A DNA stretch of 64,000 nt. It comes from Chrysomallon squamiferum (lineage: Eukaryota; Mollusca; Gastropoda; Neomphalida; Peltospiridae). Positions 12,194 through 25,141 of this stretch are shown piece by piece (the stretch's first letter is position 1; each line of letters begins with the position of its first letter). The notes beneath the pieces are model-generated. The model did not search any database and was not told where the DNA came from. It saw only the letters and a list, made by a program, of their open reading frames with translations. The DNA lies in the NCBI GenBank assembly GCA_012295275.1, contig CM022677.1, forward strand, positions 2,995,290-3,059,289, in the 5' to 3' direction. The position numbers and the translations under genes were made by a program.

Positions 12194-13030
12194 TTAACTT
12201 TTTTTTGCTAACGGAGACAACCGTAACAGAACATTCCATACAACCTCATTCAATGATGCGAACTCTTTGATAGGAAAAAAGCAGATTTAATAACGATATT
12301 GTTATATTTGGCGACATACTTTCTTGTTTATACAAAATATGGTGGTGTAGCAGCCAGTGCAGTAATGTTTTTGTCAAAAAATGTTTTGAGAGGTTACACT
12401 TTTATTTATAGATATATAAAAACGGATACTATGTAATGTTTCTGAAATGTTTTAAATATGTTTATAAATGCATTGTTCTAGAAGTGTATTTCTGTACAAT
12501 CCCGAATGCTTCTGTATCCAATGTTAAAATGTTTTATAGATGAAAAAATGTTTAGTAAAAAAACAGCGGAGAACTAGCGAATTGGATTAAAAGATGAACC
12601 GGACAAAGCTCTCTCTTATACAGATTAAATAAATTCTAATGAAATTAGAAAATGATTATTTTTCAAAATAAAATAAAATTCCTAAGCTAACACGATTTCT
12701 ACTTCTAAATATATGCATAAATACATAAAAACAATCACATATATAAACGATGATGATGTATGTGTGTGTGAGTGTGCGTGAGTGGATATTTTTGTGTAGA
12801 TAACAACTGCTGAAATCTCTATATCTATAGCCCATTTTGCATCCACTATTTCCAATTCTTTGTCTAAGGTTGATTCACATTAAATGATTAGACATACAGA
12901 TATTACGATCATGATGCATATACATATCTCAAAACATTGACGGTAGTTACAAATAGTTACGTGAATTACAGGCCTAACGCTGGGTTTGATCTTTTCTCAA
13001 GACAGATCTGAAATATGTCTAGTCGACATA
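12139..13030. other. Start of spacer B, no gene recognised
   Basis: An (AAT)n run opens the contig at 12152-12192. After it comes AT-rich unique sequence with a TG tract near 12759. I found nothing that can be named. Confidence 0.5.
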
Positions 13031-13036
13031 TTCATA

Positions 13037-13091
13037 TTTCCCGCCGATCTTTCTACGTCACTGCAAATCTTTAGTTGAATAGAAATCCATG
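13037..13091 (+). promoter_or_regulatory. Possible promoter: E2F-like and CRE-like sites
   Basis: TTTCCCGCC lies at 13037-13045 and TACGTCAC at 13054-13061, within 25 bases of each other and just before an ATG at 13089. That ATG opens only 16 codons (MAEKRSRFEEND..) before TAG, and no clear donor interrupts it. Individual matches of this size occur by chance; only the clustering in AT-rich DNA makes them notable. Confidence 0.2.
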
Positions 13092-13209
13092 GCTGAAAAA
13101 CGCAGTCGTTTTGAAGAAAACGATAGCTTATTTCAATAGTTTTTAGCAAAAGAATTTCATTGTTTTACAATTTGTTGTATTTATAAAAATAAATGTTGGT
13201 TTAGGTATC

Positions 13210-13249
<40 letters not shown>

Positions 13250-13728
13250 GTTTTTATTATTTTATTGTTGTTATTATTTATTTATTTTATTTTATTTTAT
13301 TTTAAATCTACCGAATTTTGATCCCAACAGAAAAATTGCTTGATCTACATCCTGATAAAGGTGAGATAAGAATCATATTTGAATTTTATTTCATTTGAAA
13401 CGGTCTCAAATTTTGAAATGCTTTCAGTGTTTCTTAAAAATGGAGAAATAAACAAACAGAAATAAAAAGAAGCCCACAAACATAAATCAGAATAGTGACA
13501 TATATAATGGCTCATACCACCAAACAATTTTTGTTATGACAAAATTATTTAAAATATGTTTGTATAGGTGTGACCTGTCAGTGTTTGACATAGGCATGGC
13601 TTATTTTAGATACGTCTTTGAATGCAAAAGAACCAAATAATAAATTTTAGCTTTTAAAAATACGTTAGTGAGTTTTCAGCAGAGTGTCTTAGATACTTCT
13701 GTCTTATTAGTTCATATTTGTCTTTTAG

Positions 13729-14727
13729 AACCAGTTCATCCAAGAAAACGAAAACGAAAGGTAAATTAAAAACGACGTTAAAATAATCTTTTAAATTGTT
13801 TGCGGAGGGGTGGACTGACAGTAGATATGAAAGACGTATAAAGATAATAAAATGATGACAATTCGATTTAAACACTGAAATAATATTTACATTATTAAAA
13901 ACTAGAATGTAATTTGATATTCAGTCTTGCTACAACGACATATTGTTTTCATCTACATCCAGTGCTATGAATTATAAAGGCTTTATTTGTTTATTTATTT
14001 ATTTTTAAACCTTTCTACCCAGTGTTACTTGAAGTTTTAATATGTTCTTTTCTTCATTTGTGCACGATGTATACCGCTGTCAGATTAGCTTTTTTTATTT
14101 TGGGTTTTTTTGGGGGTTTGGGGGGGTTTGGAGGGGGGTTGGTCAGATTTTATATATTTTAATAAAAATGTAAATTTTAAACGTTTATCATACTTTATTT
14201 CACAGTGACCATTCTAGTAAAGAAAAAGAAAGAGTCTTTGTAAGTTAATTTTTTTAATTAATTTATTCCTGTCTGTTTTATGACAGCATTGACTGTCTGA
14301 CCACATTTCCCTATCCACCTCCTTTACTCCTTTTTTATCTTTACAGACGCTAACACAATAGAAATATGATGTAATAAAATCGTTTATCTTTGTTAATCTT
14401 CATGTATTTAGTCATTTCAACATAAATGTATTTGTCTTGACTCATTATTTCATTACATTGTGTCACTTTTCACTTGATTCACTTTAATCACTCTTTTATA
14501 CAGTTTTAAACAGACATGCACACACACTAATATTAATAATCAAAAGAAATGCTACCTCAGTACAATTTAAATTTCACAAATATAATAAAACATATTAACT
14601 TTCATATGTTTTTATTTAACATTTCAGCGCGCCAGAAAAACACCGAAAAAAGCAAAAAACATTTCAAGAAAGTAATATTCTACCATTACCTGTATATATA
14701 AAGAAGTCAACTCTTTGTGATTCTTAG
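13729..14727 (+). CDS. Candidate lysine-rich terminal exons, unidentified gene
   Basis: Three short exons can be joined in one frame. They are 13729-13760 (TTTTAG before, GTAAAT after), 14206-14239 (TTTCACAG before, GTAAGT after) and 14628-14727, ending in TAG at 14725-14727. They would encode a basic tail with clusters KKTKTK, VKKKKES and EKHRKKQK, then a less charged end PLPVYIKKSTLCDS. Such clusters look like nuclear or nucleolar localisation signals. An exon-like piece at 13331-13360 (KLLDLHPDK, donor GTGAGA) does not join in phase. Tiny exons are easy to find by chance, so this needs transcript support. Confidence 0.3.
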
Positions 14728-17085
<2,358 letters not shown>

Positions 17086-17925
17086 TTATTCTTCAGGATT
17101 TGTGGACCATGGCCGCTTGAATTCTTGTCCCTTTTTTAGAATCCAGTAAGTTGATACCCATTTAGAGCCAATAAGAACAGGACAAGCTCCGTGAATTGTC
17201 ATTTTGTTAGGTGAACCATTCCGATACAAATTATACCAAAATATAGTTGAACCTGCTTTAGGTTGTATTCTTATACCAAGATGAAGAAACTCTGTTGCAC
17301 CTCCTTCTACATCACTCAAATAGTTTAACCACGTGGCAATTCTGTTTCCACGACAAGAATCTGCTTTGTGGAAATAGTCAGTTTGAGCCGTGAACTGTCC
17401 GCCTATTCCATAGTTTGCTACCTGCAGTCGTTCTGAAGCTTTCATTGAAAGACCTGTGATTGCTTCAATTCTTTTCTGAATACTCAAGTCTGCTTCTATG
17501 CAACCTCTTCCTAAAAATGTATTTTTGCTAATTCTTTTCTCAGATTTCACATGTTTTCCATAGTTATCGATTTCAGATGTTTTTAAAAGTGGCAAAGAAA
17601 CTGTTTTAATGTCTTCAATTGCAGCATCACTGATAAAATCATGATAGAGAACAATTTTCGGTGAGAAATGCAGAATCTCTTCTTTAGCAGGCTTAAGAAT
17701 TAGAAACGGATTTTTGTTGTTGTAATGGTAGCGACATTTCAAACGATGTCGCTGTCGTACTTTAATAACGTCTTCAGCACGACAGAGAGCATCGAAAGTT
17801 GTTTTTTCTTTAACTCTGGCATTTTTTCTCTTTTCTTTCCTACATTTTGATACACTTAAAAACTTTTTCCTTCTGTTCGGAGCACGTTTTTGTTCACGAG
17901 CTAACATTAACTGTTCATTTGTCAA
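17086..17925 (-). CDS. Prolyl 4-hydroxylase alpha-like catalytic region
   Basis: Collagen-type prolyl 4-hydroxylase alpha subunits are ER Fe(II)/2-oxoglutarate dioxygenases that hydroxylate proline. Family landmarks appear in order: FDALCRAE and CRYHYNNKNPFLIL (about residues 44-77), KIVLYHDFISDAAIE (about 90-104), VANYGIGGQF (about 169-178), TWLNYLSDVEGGATEF, STIFWYNL, IHGACPVLIGSKWV, and the end KKGQEFKRPW before TAA. The distal iron ligand His (IHGACP) and the 2-oxoglutarate-binding Lys (GSKWV) are present. The proximal HxD motif reads QTD, so the first iron-binding His is Gln (codon CAA, one base from His). The real open frame starts further upstream; the first in-frame ATG is at residue 7 of this span. 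The region has no intron, unlike typical animal P4HA genes. Confidence 0.85.
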   Translation of the reverse strand: MTNEQLMLAREQKRAPNRRKKFLSVSKCRKEKRKNARVKEKTTFDALCRAEDVIKVRQRHRLKCRYHYNNKNPFLILKPAKEEILHFSPKIVLYHDFISDAAIEDIKTVSLPLLKTSEIDNYGKHVKSEKRISKNTFLGRGCIEADLSIQKRIEAITGLSMKASERLQVANYGIGGQFTAQTDYFHKADSCRGNRIATWLNYLSDVEGGATEFLHLGIRIQPKAGSTIFWYNLYRNGSPNKMTIHGACPVLIGSKWVSTYWILKKGQEFKRPWSTNPEE

Positions 17926-18260
17926 ATCTAAAACGTGTTCTATCTGTCCCGCTAATTCTCTACCGTGTATGTCATAGTCATGAAGTTCTAACCGAGATAC
18001 GTTCTGAATTTTTTCTGTTCTTCTTTCTCAAGACTTAACTCCATCCAGATATGTACAGATTTGTATTTTTTTCATTATGTATGCAAGGCGACCTAATTGA
18101 TGATAACGGTCTTCTGCTGATAATCTCTGTAATATATCGTTCATGTATAAATGCGTCTGCTAATCTTGTCGCATTTAATTTGTACGTGTCCTGAAGTCGA
18201 AACAGAGCTGCAGCGACCCCTTTTAAATTTCGCAGGTTATTAAACTGGTGGATAAAAAGA
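17926..18260 (-). pseudogene. N-terminal part of the P4HA-like gene, frame-shifted
   Basis: Reading downward from a possible acceptor at 18261 (GGTAGGCAG), the translation shows P4HA-like segments in successive frames. LFIHQFNNLRNLKGVAAALF and RLQDTYKLNATRLADAFI recall the N-terminal dimerisation domain. NDILQRLSAEDRYHQLGRLA and then WMELSLEKEEQ recall the peptide-substrate domain, and HGRELAGQIEHVLDLTNEQL joins the catalytic frame. At least three frame changes are needed, near 18140, 18070 and 18012; the last two lie in A-runs. Either this copy is a pseudogene or the assembly has uncorrected indels. No signal peptide or first exon was found upstream. Confidence 0.6.
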
Positions 18261-18604
18261 CTGCCTACCTATATTATGGAAATTATATTAATAATTTGTT
18301 TAAGTCAGAATAAAGTAACATACAGACAAAAAAGAAAACAAAAACACTCCTCAAGAAAAAAGAAAAAACCGTAAAAACAGATTAAAATGTGCATTACAGC
18401 TGTCATTTAGAAGTGGCGCACTTCTTAAGTTATGAAGATTTTGAAGTGTTGTCTGCAGTTGTTCTGTTTCTTCTTCAAAACACATACAAATCAGATGTCA
18501 CTAGTTATTAATCGTTTATGCAAACTCGCCATGTTAAGACATTTTATGACATTTCTATTTTTTATTATGTTATTCCATATTTTTCATTTTTTTAATTTTA
18601 TTTT
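18261..18604. other. Upstream of the P4HA-like region, nothing recognised
   Basis: This is AT-rich unique sequence. I see no further P4HA exon. Confidence 0.4.
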
Positions 18605-19810
18605 ATGAATGTGTTTTGAAAAAATGATATTAGCAGTATTAAGAAAATAAATACTGTAGTCACGTGATATGAGCAGCTTAACTAAATAACTATTGTACAG
18701 TAACGTGATATTGCCAGAGATAAGTAAATAAATATTGTGCAGTAAAGTGATATTAGCAGTAGTAAAAAAAAAACTGTACAGTAACGTGATATTAGGAGCG
18801 TTAAATAAATCAATACTGTACAGTAACGTGATATTAGCACCATTAAAATAAATACTGTACAGTAACGTGATATTAGCGGTATTAAGTAAATAAATACTGT
18901 ACAGTAACGTGATACTAGCGGTATTAAGTAAATAAATACTGTACAGTAACGTGATACTAGCGGTATTAAGTAAATAAATACTGTACAGTAACGTGATATT
19001 AGCGGTATAAATAAATAAATACTGTACAGTAACGTGATATTAACATTAAGTAAATAAATACTGTACAGTAACGTGATAGTAGCGGTATTAAGTAAATAAA
19101 TACTGTACAGTAACGTGATATTAGCTGTATTAAAATAAATAAATACTGTACAGTAACGTGATATTAGCGGTATTAAGTAAATAAATACTGTACAGTAACG
19201 TGATACTATCAACATTAAGTAAATAAATACTGTACAGTAACGTGATATTAGCAACATTAAGTAAATAAATACTGTACAGTAACGTGATACTAGCAACATT
19301 AAGTAAATAAATACTGTACAGTAACGTGATACTAGCGGTATTAAGTAAATAAATACTGTACAGTAACGTGATACTAGCGGTATTAAGTAAATAAATACTG
19401 TACAGTAACGTGATATTAACGGTATTAAGTAAATAAATACTGTACAGTAACGTGATATTAACTCACATTAAGTAAATAAATACTGTACAGTAACGTGATA
19501 TTAACTCACATTAAGTAAATAAATACTGTACAGTAACGTGATACTAGCGGTATTAAGTAAATAAATACTGTACAGTAACGTGATATTAGCAATGTTAATT
19601 AAAAAAAGAACTGTACAGTATCGTGATATTAGGAGCGTTAAGTAAATAAATACTGTACAGTGACGTGTGATATTAGCAGACATTAAGCAAAATAAATATG
19701 TACAGTAACGCGATATTAGCAGTATTAAGTAAATTAAAAACTGTGACGTGATATTAGTAGTATTAAGTAAAGAAATACTGTACAGTGACGTGTGATATTA
19801 ACCAAGACGT
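18605..19810. repeat. 42-bp minisatellite with palindromic core
   Basis: About 28 copies of a 42-bp unit, typified by TACTGTACAGTAACGTGATA followed by a CTAGCGGTATTAAGTAAATAAA-type half. The 12-bp core TACTGTACAGTA is a perfect palindrome and is followed by ACGTGATA. Units vary mostly in the TAGCGGTATTAA half. Because 42 is a multiple of three, minus-strand frames of 205 and 60 codons stay open; they are repeat translations, not genes. Confidence 0.95.
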
Positions 19811-19839
19811 TAATACTGAAACGACGGCGACATTACTAG

Positions 19840-20330
19840 AAATCACAATAGTCTATTTGAAGAGGTGATTCGCCCGCTCAAAAAGTTTGTGGAATGATTC
19901 ATAAAAAGCGCTAAAGAATAATGAGAAGGACTCTAGAAAGCTAGAAACAACGCCGTTACGACGGCAACGATGGTGATATTGATAGAAATGGTATAATATA
20001 ACATTTTAGAATAGGATCTGAATACTAAAAAAGAGTGAATAATAATTAATAAAAAGGAAAAGAATAGTGAGAATGGCTCCGAGAACTATGAGAACAACGC
20101 CAGTTCGAAGGTAGCGACAGCGACATTAATAGAAATATTAATAATATATTTTAATTCACGATGGGCACGTTCAGAAAATAAGAATAACAGTGAATGAAAA
20201 AACGAAAAGGAATAATGAGGAGTGCACCAATGACGTTAGGAATGATCCTGGGCCGACGGCATTGCCGCCTCGTTAATAGAAATATTAATTTTATTTCTTT
20301 AACGTAGGATATGGACACTAACTGCAATAT
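19840..20330 (+). repeat. ~147-bp repeat family, three diverged copies
   Basis: Units start near 19946 (AACAACGCCGTTACGACGG), 20093 (AACAACGCCAGTTCGAAGG) and about 20241 (CCTGGGCCGACGGCATTGCC). Each is followed by CATTAATAGAAATATTAAT-like sequence and a TAGGAT..GA.ACTA block. The period is about 147 bp. Related copies sit at 4700-4960, 7484-7676 and 32515-32740. The units are CpG-rich at the head and AT-rich behind, with no coding potential. Confidence 0.65.
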
Positions 20331-21800
20331 TTAATAAAAGGCAAAATAATATTTTTGTTTTTTCAGACAATGTTTTCAGACGTATCTCAAATATTGGTAA
20401 ATTCCTGTACAATAATAAGCAACTTGTAGTGTGAGTTGTAAGTTTTGTGATTTTATTTGGTGCATTAATATAAATAAGAAGAAGAAAGAAAAAGTAGGGG
20501 AAAAACAAATTAAAACACCGTTTATTTGAAGTTTACGGTCAACGATTGGCTAATAATAAGATAAAAATAAAATATAAATAAACAAATAAAATAAATAAAT
20601 TTTAATTGAGATTGTGATGTTTCTTTATTTTATTTTATTTGTTTTGAACATTATTTTAATTTTTTTGTTTTTTTGTTTTTTTTTGGGGTGATTGTATGTG
20701 CGGAAAAATGCGGGATGATTGTCGGTCTTTACGGATTTACTTTTTTATTTAGTGTTCGAAGAATTTTCTACAGAATTGGTGTAATCGCATTAAAAAAAGT
20801 TGTTTAAAGTATTTGATTTTGTGAAGGAGACAGGTATTACTATTTATTATTATAAATGTTAATGTGTTTGGATTTTTTTTCGTTTTATTTAATTATAATT
20901 TAAAAGTCATAGACACCTGATGGCAGCCATATTATTTGAGAACAATAATGATTTATTTATTTATTTCTTTATTTAGAATTTTTTCAAATAACGACACTCG
21001 ATTAATAATAACATTCACCAGTGGTTGTACTAATGTGAACAACATAAACAACGTCATGATGTATCAGCAAATTTTGAGTGGCCAGTAATTAAATTTGTTT
21101 TAAAATAAATTGACTTGTGTAGCATACACCAAAGGAAACACCACACTACAAGTCATAGAGAATTTAAAAAATTTATTATTATTATTGTTATTGTTATTAT
21201 TATTTATTTATTTATTTATTATTTTATTTTATTTTATTTATTTTTTTGAAATAAACTAATAAAACTATTAAAAGAAAATATGCTAATTTTGTTTGACAGG
21301 TTGTTTTCAGTCAGTTTATTTATGATTTAGGTTAATTGCTGACTTGCTCTATAATTATTAAACATAATAAACTTTATAATGGGTGGGTCCCTAAATGCTT
21401 TCATATTATTTAAGCTAAATACCTGTGTAGCTCTATGTTAACACTAAAAACAAATAAAGATGAATACAAATTTAAGAAATACATGATCAGGTTATTTCAC
21501 ATGTAGATGCTGTAAAATATTAATAAAATTATTTGTTACAATAATATTTAACACACACAAACAATTAGTTATCCTGTTCTTTGTTTCCCTTCTTTTCTTA
21601 ATGGTCAATTTTACTTTATTTATTTACACTTTGTTTTGTTTTGTTGTAATTCCTTCTTTTTCATCATCTTCTTCTTATTATTATTACTAAATGTTATTAT
21701 TATTATTATGTTTATTTATTATTATTTTTGTAATCTTTATTATTATTATCCATTTTATTTTTCATATCATTACTAATAATTGTTTATTTTTTATGTTTTC
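20330..21800. other. AT-rich, no gene recognised
   Basis: TTTATTTA and ATT runs lie around 20940-20970, 21175-21245 and 21660-21750. Nothing can be named. Confidence 0.5.
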
Positions 21801-21803
21801 TAG

Positions 21804-22400
21804 GTCATGTGGAGAAAATATTCCAAATGAATTTAAAGAATGGTTCTGTAAAAAATCAGATATATTTTATAAATTTCTCACCCAGCTACACAATCATTGA
21901 TCAGTATCATACTGTAGAGTGCAAGTGCTGCTGGAATACTATAATATGATATATCGATGGTTTACACACAGCAACAGGAACAAGAAGAAAAGGGCAGAGT
22001 GCCATTGAAGTGTGCTTTTTTGTGAAATCAAGCTGATGCTGGTAAAAAGACTTCATTTCCTGTGCTGCGAAACAAAAACCTAGGCAGATGACTGCGATGG
22101 CAAAAATAACAGCCAGAAAGTTGAGCAGCAGGTAACATCTGAGCTTGCCACTCTGAGAATGAAGCTGGATGAGAAGATAAAGAAAACAGATGCTGTAGCT
22201 GTAGCAGAACAAGATGAGACTCGGGAAGGCAGCGTTCATGAGATGTGTTGCCACACTGACAGTTCAAATGACTGAGCTAGTCCTGTACCTGATTCAGACA
22301 ACAGAGTGGGGCCAATATCCCAGGTCCCAGTCCCCTACTTCAGCATCATAAATACTGAGGCCATTTTTGTGAAAAGGGAAACAAGAGACTAATGATAATG
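21804..22400 (+). pseudogene. Coding-like block upstream of the IRAG-like exons
   Basis: An acceptor-like TTTTCTAG precedes 21804. One frame from there stays open for nearly 50 codons (HVEKIFQMN.. to WNTII). Further on, about 22105-22270 encodes a charged helical stretch containing VEQQVTSELATLRMKLDEKI, ending at TGA. A further open piece, ASPVPDSDNRVGPISQVPVP, follows it. The segments lie in different frames and carry stops. They look like decayed or misassembled coiled-coil exons belonging with the gene at 22614-25141, but I could not join them. Confidence 0.35.
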
Positions 22401-22613
22401 TGAATCAACAGTCTGGTGTCAAGTGATGTGTCAGGCCTGTGTTAGAATGTTTTCAGAAACCTCTCTACAGTGGCAGGGTATGTTCGTTTATTAGTTTATA
22501 TATGTATATATATTTATTTATGTGTGTGAGAGAGAAATATTGCATGAATGATAATAATCAAAATAAATTATGCATTTATCAGAGAAATGTAGATTGTTAA
22601 ATATTTTTTGTAG

Positions 22614-23303
22614 GTCATTGCAGTATTGTTCAGTTGCTGTCTAGAAAGGGAGTTTATGTTATGGAGAAGGATGAATCAGCTCTACAGACACTGCAGACTG
22701 CACAATTCCAAGTTGTAAGTTTTTATCTTATTTTTATTTCTTAGTAAAATACGTTTTATAGTAACATCTCTTTACTGATTGTAAAATAGCATAATAATAA
22801 TCATTTGTTTCCTGTTGTTTTTTTATTATTTAAATTATTACTATTATTATCATTATCATTACAATGATTATACAAAGTGTATTGAAAATATTCCACACCC
22901 CTTTGTGTCTGAATAATCCAGTAACTGGTAACAGCAAAATTTTAATTTTAATAATAACAGAAACATTATTATTTATTTATAACAGTTTATTATTTTTATT
23001 ATTTATTTTGTATTTTATTTTCAGAATGCACATACAGCTCTAATTGATGTGCTGATGTTGGCTAGTGAAGTTGTTTCAGTAGAAGATGCTGTCCAGCACT
23101 GAGGATAAAGTTTGTACTGTTGCCACTGGAAAAGAGAAAAAAAAAAAAAAAACCTGAACAGGTGAATTTGAGTTTGTTTTCTTATGTATTTCTCATTATT
23201 CTAAATTTAAATTAATGTCGGAGGTTGGATTTTGTAACATGTATCAGTAAGTACACATGTACATACATTAGAATCTTGTATCATACACTGCATTTTAATT
23301 CAT

Positions 23304-23371
<68 letters not shown>

Positions 23372-25141
23372 GCACACACGCACACACACACACAACACTT
23401 CCTTTCATATTTACCTGATTATTATGTTGTAAATTTCTACGTTTTGAAACAAAAGAAGAAGCAGCAGCATATTTTACGAGTATTTAACATTTTTTAACTT
23501 TCCTGTTACCAGATGGAACTGTCAGCCTTCACACAGTGTCACATATGATATGTATGTAAGTATTTTGTTCTCTGTCTCTCACTCTCTCTACAGGAGTAAT
23601 AATGAAGAGAGTAAAAAATATCATTTTTATTATTAATTGATAGTAATTTTAGTAATAGGAATATTATTTCAATAACAGTAATCCTAGTTGAATAAGAAAT
23701 AATAGTAAATAGTAATTATAGTAATGATGGCTATACAAATAGTATAGTAGTTTTGCAGTAAATGTAGTAGTAGCAGTATTTTATATTTTTTACAGTGTTT
23801 TATTTATTTATTTATTTACTCAGACTAGGCATCCCCATATGGGACTCTGACAACTCTTGTCCAATGTCAGCAATATACTAAACTGTGGATTTAAACTGTT
23901 TATTTTCAGAAGTTAAATCAGCTTGTTAAGGATAAAAATATTCAAGAAATTGTTTCAAAAATACAAACTCAGATTGACATTTTGGAACAAAGAGCAGCTC
24001 GAGTCTCCAGTAGAGTTGAAGTATTTGGTGCTGTCCAGCAGGTATTTAAATACATTATTCATTATAAACCTTCCCATTTTATTTCAGTTTTAAATAATTC
24101 TATGCAAAATATTTTCTCTTACACTGAATTAAACCATGCATTTGAAAAGATAATACATTTGTATTTTTGTAAAATGATTAAAATTAATAGATAGAATCAG
24201 TGCAATAACTTGCAGGACAGCTTAATGGAGTAGTGAGCAGAACATTTGTATAAATTTGTAATTTGATGTTATTAATATCTCACTCTAATCTGAAATCCAT
24301 ACATGTAATACTTTACGTGGGCTAAAGATATTTACATTATTTTGAAATTTATTAGACAGATGGAATTTTGGTGGATTTGAAAGGTTGTAATTTGAAAGAT
24401 GCATAAATTGGCTTGAAAGATTTAGCTTCTTAATTTATTTTGTTAGTTTCTTTGTTTTAAATACATTTTAAAAATACCTAAATGATTCATTATTGAACTG
24501 ATAGCTGATAATTGTGGTTTATTTATAAGACAAAGTATATTTCATTAATGGCAAAATTTAAATTACATTAAAGTGGCAGGAAAGAATATTACAATTAAAT
24601 GTTTTAATTAATCAAATAATTTGTTATTTAGAATTGTTAAAGGTTACTTACCATCTAATACAATAGTTGTATAGGTTAAAAATGTTTACTTAATATTCCT
24701 GACAGTCTTCTTAAACTGGTCTAAAAGTCTAAAACACAGTGTAAATATCAAATTTTACCAAGTTACAGAAGTATTCAAATATATTAAAACATATTTTTCA
24801 TAATCTCTTTTATTGATGTATTTCTATTTTAATCTTTTTATATAAAAGTTAAAAGTATATGGAAAAAAAAAAAGTGGACTAAAACTCTTCTTGCTAAGAC
24901 AGTGAAATGCAGTTAGAGATGAAAATATTTATTTTATGTTTAGTTAATTAATGAATATCATATTTTGTTGTAGGATCCTAGACAACAGATTCAAGCTGCC
25001 TTAGCCAGCACTTCAGTTGAAAATGTTGTAAGACCCATTTTCAGAAAAGGTTCACTAGAGCACCAGAATGCTATTACATCACAGTCTTCCCTGTCCAGAG
25101 AAAGCTCAACACTTTCAAGAGAAAATCTGTCTGAAATCTAA
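22614..25141 (+). CDS. IRAG/LRMP (MRVI1)-like coiled-coil protein, 3' exons
   Basis: Four exon blocks: 22614-22714 (GTAAGT donor), 23025-23161 (GTGAAT donor), 23910-24041 (44 codons, GTATTT donor) and 24974-25141 (56 codons, TAA at 25139-25141). The third gives a coiled coil ending VSSRVEVFGAVQQ. The fourth continues DPRQQIQAALASTSVENVVR, then a Ser-rich tail ending SRENLSEI. SSRxExxGAxxQ followed by a helix ending VENxxR matches my memory of the IRAG1/LRMP family (proteins associated with IP3 receptors at the ER). Those proteins end in a transmembrane tail, which is absent here. The second block needs two frame repairs, one near 23098 (CAGCACTGAGG) and one in a 16-A run at 23137-23152. The last two exons are clean. 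An inverted copy lies at 40855-43880. Confidence 0.5.
23162..23909. repeat. Intron with (CT)n and (CA)n
   Basis: The (CT)n tract runs about 23306-23369, followed by CA repeats to 23395. The frame at 23225-23497 is a translation of these repeats. TTTA runs lie near 23800-23818. Confidence 0.8.

Noticed and set aside
11763-12239. Frames running through the N gap
   Set aside because: The middle is unknown sequence.
18682-19299. 205-codon minus-strand frame with 14-residue repeats (SRYCTVFIYL)
   Set aside because: It is the translation of the 42-bp minisatellite, which stays open only because 42 is divisible by three.
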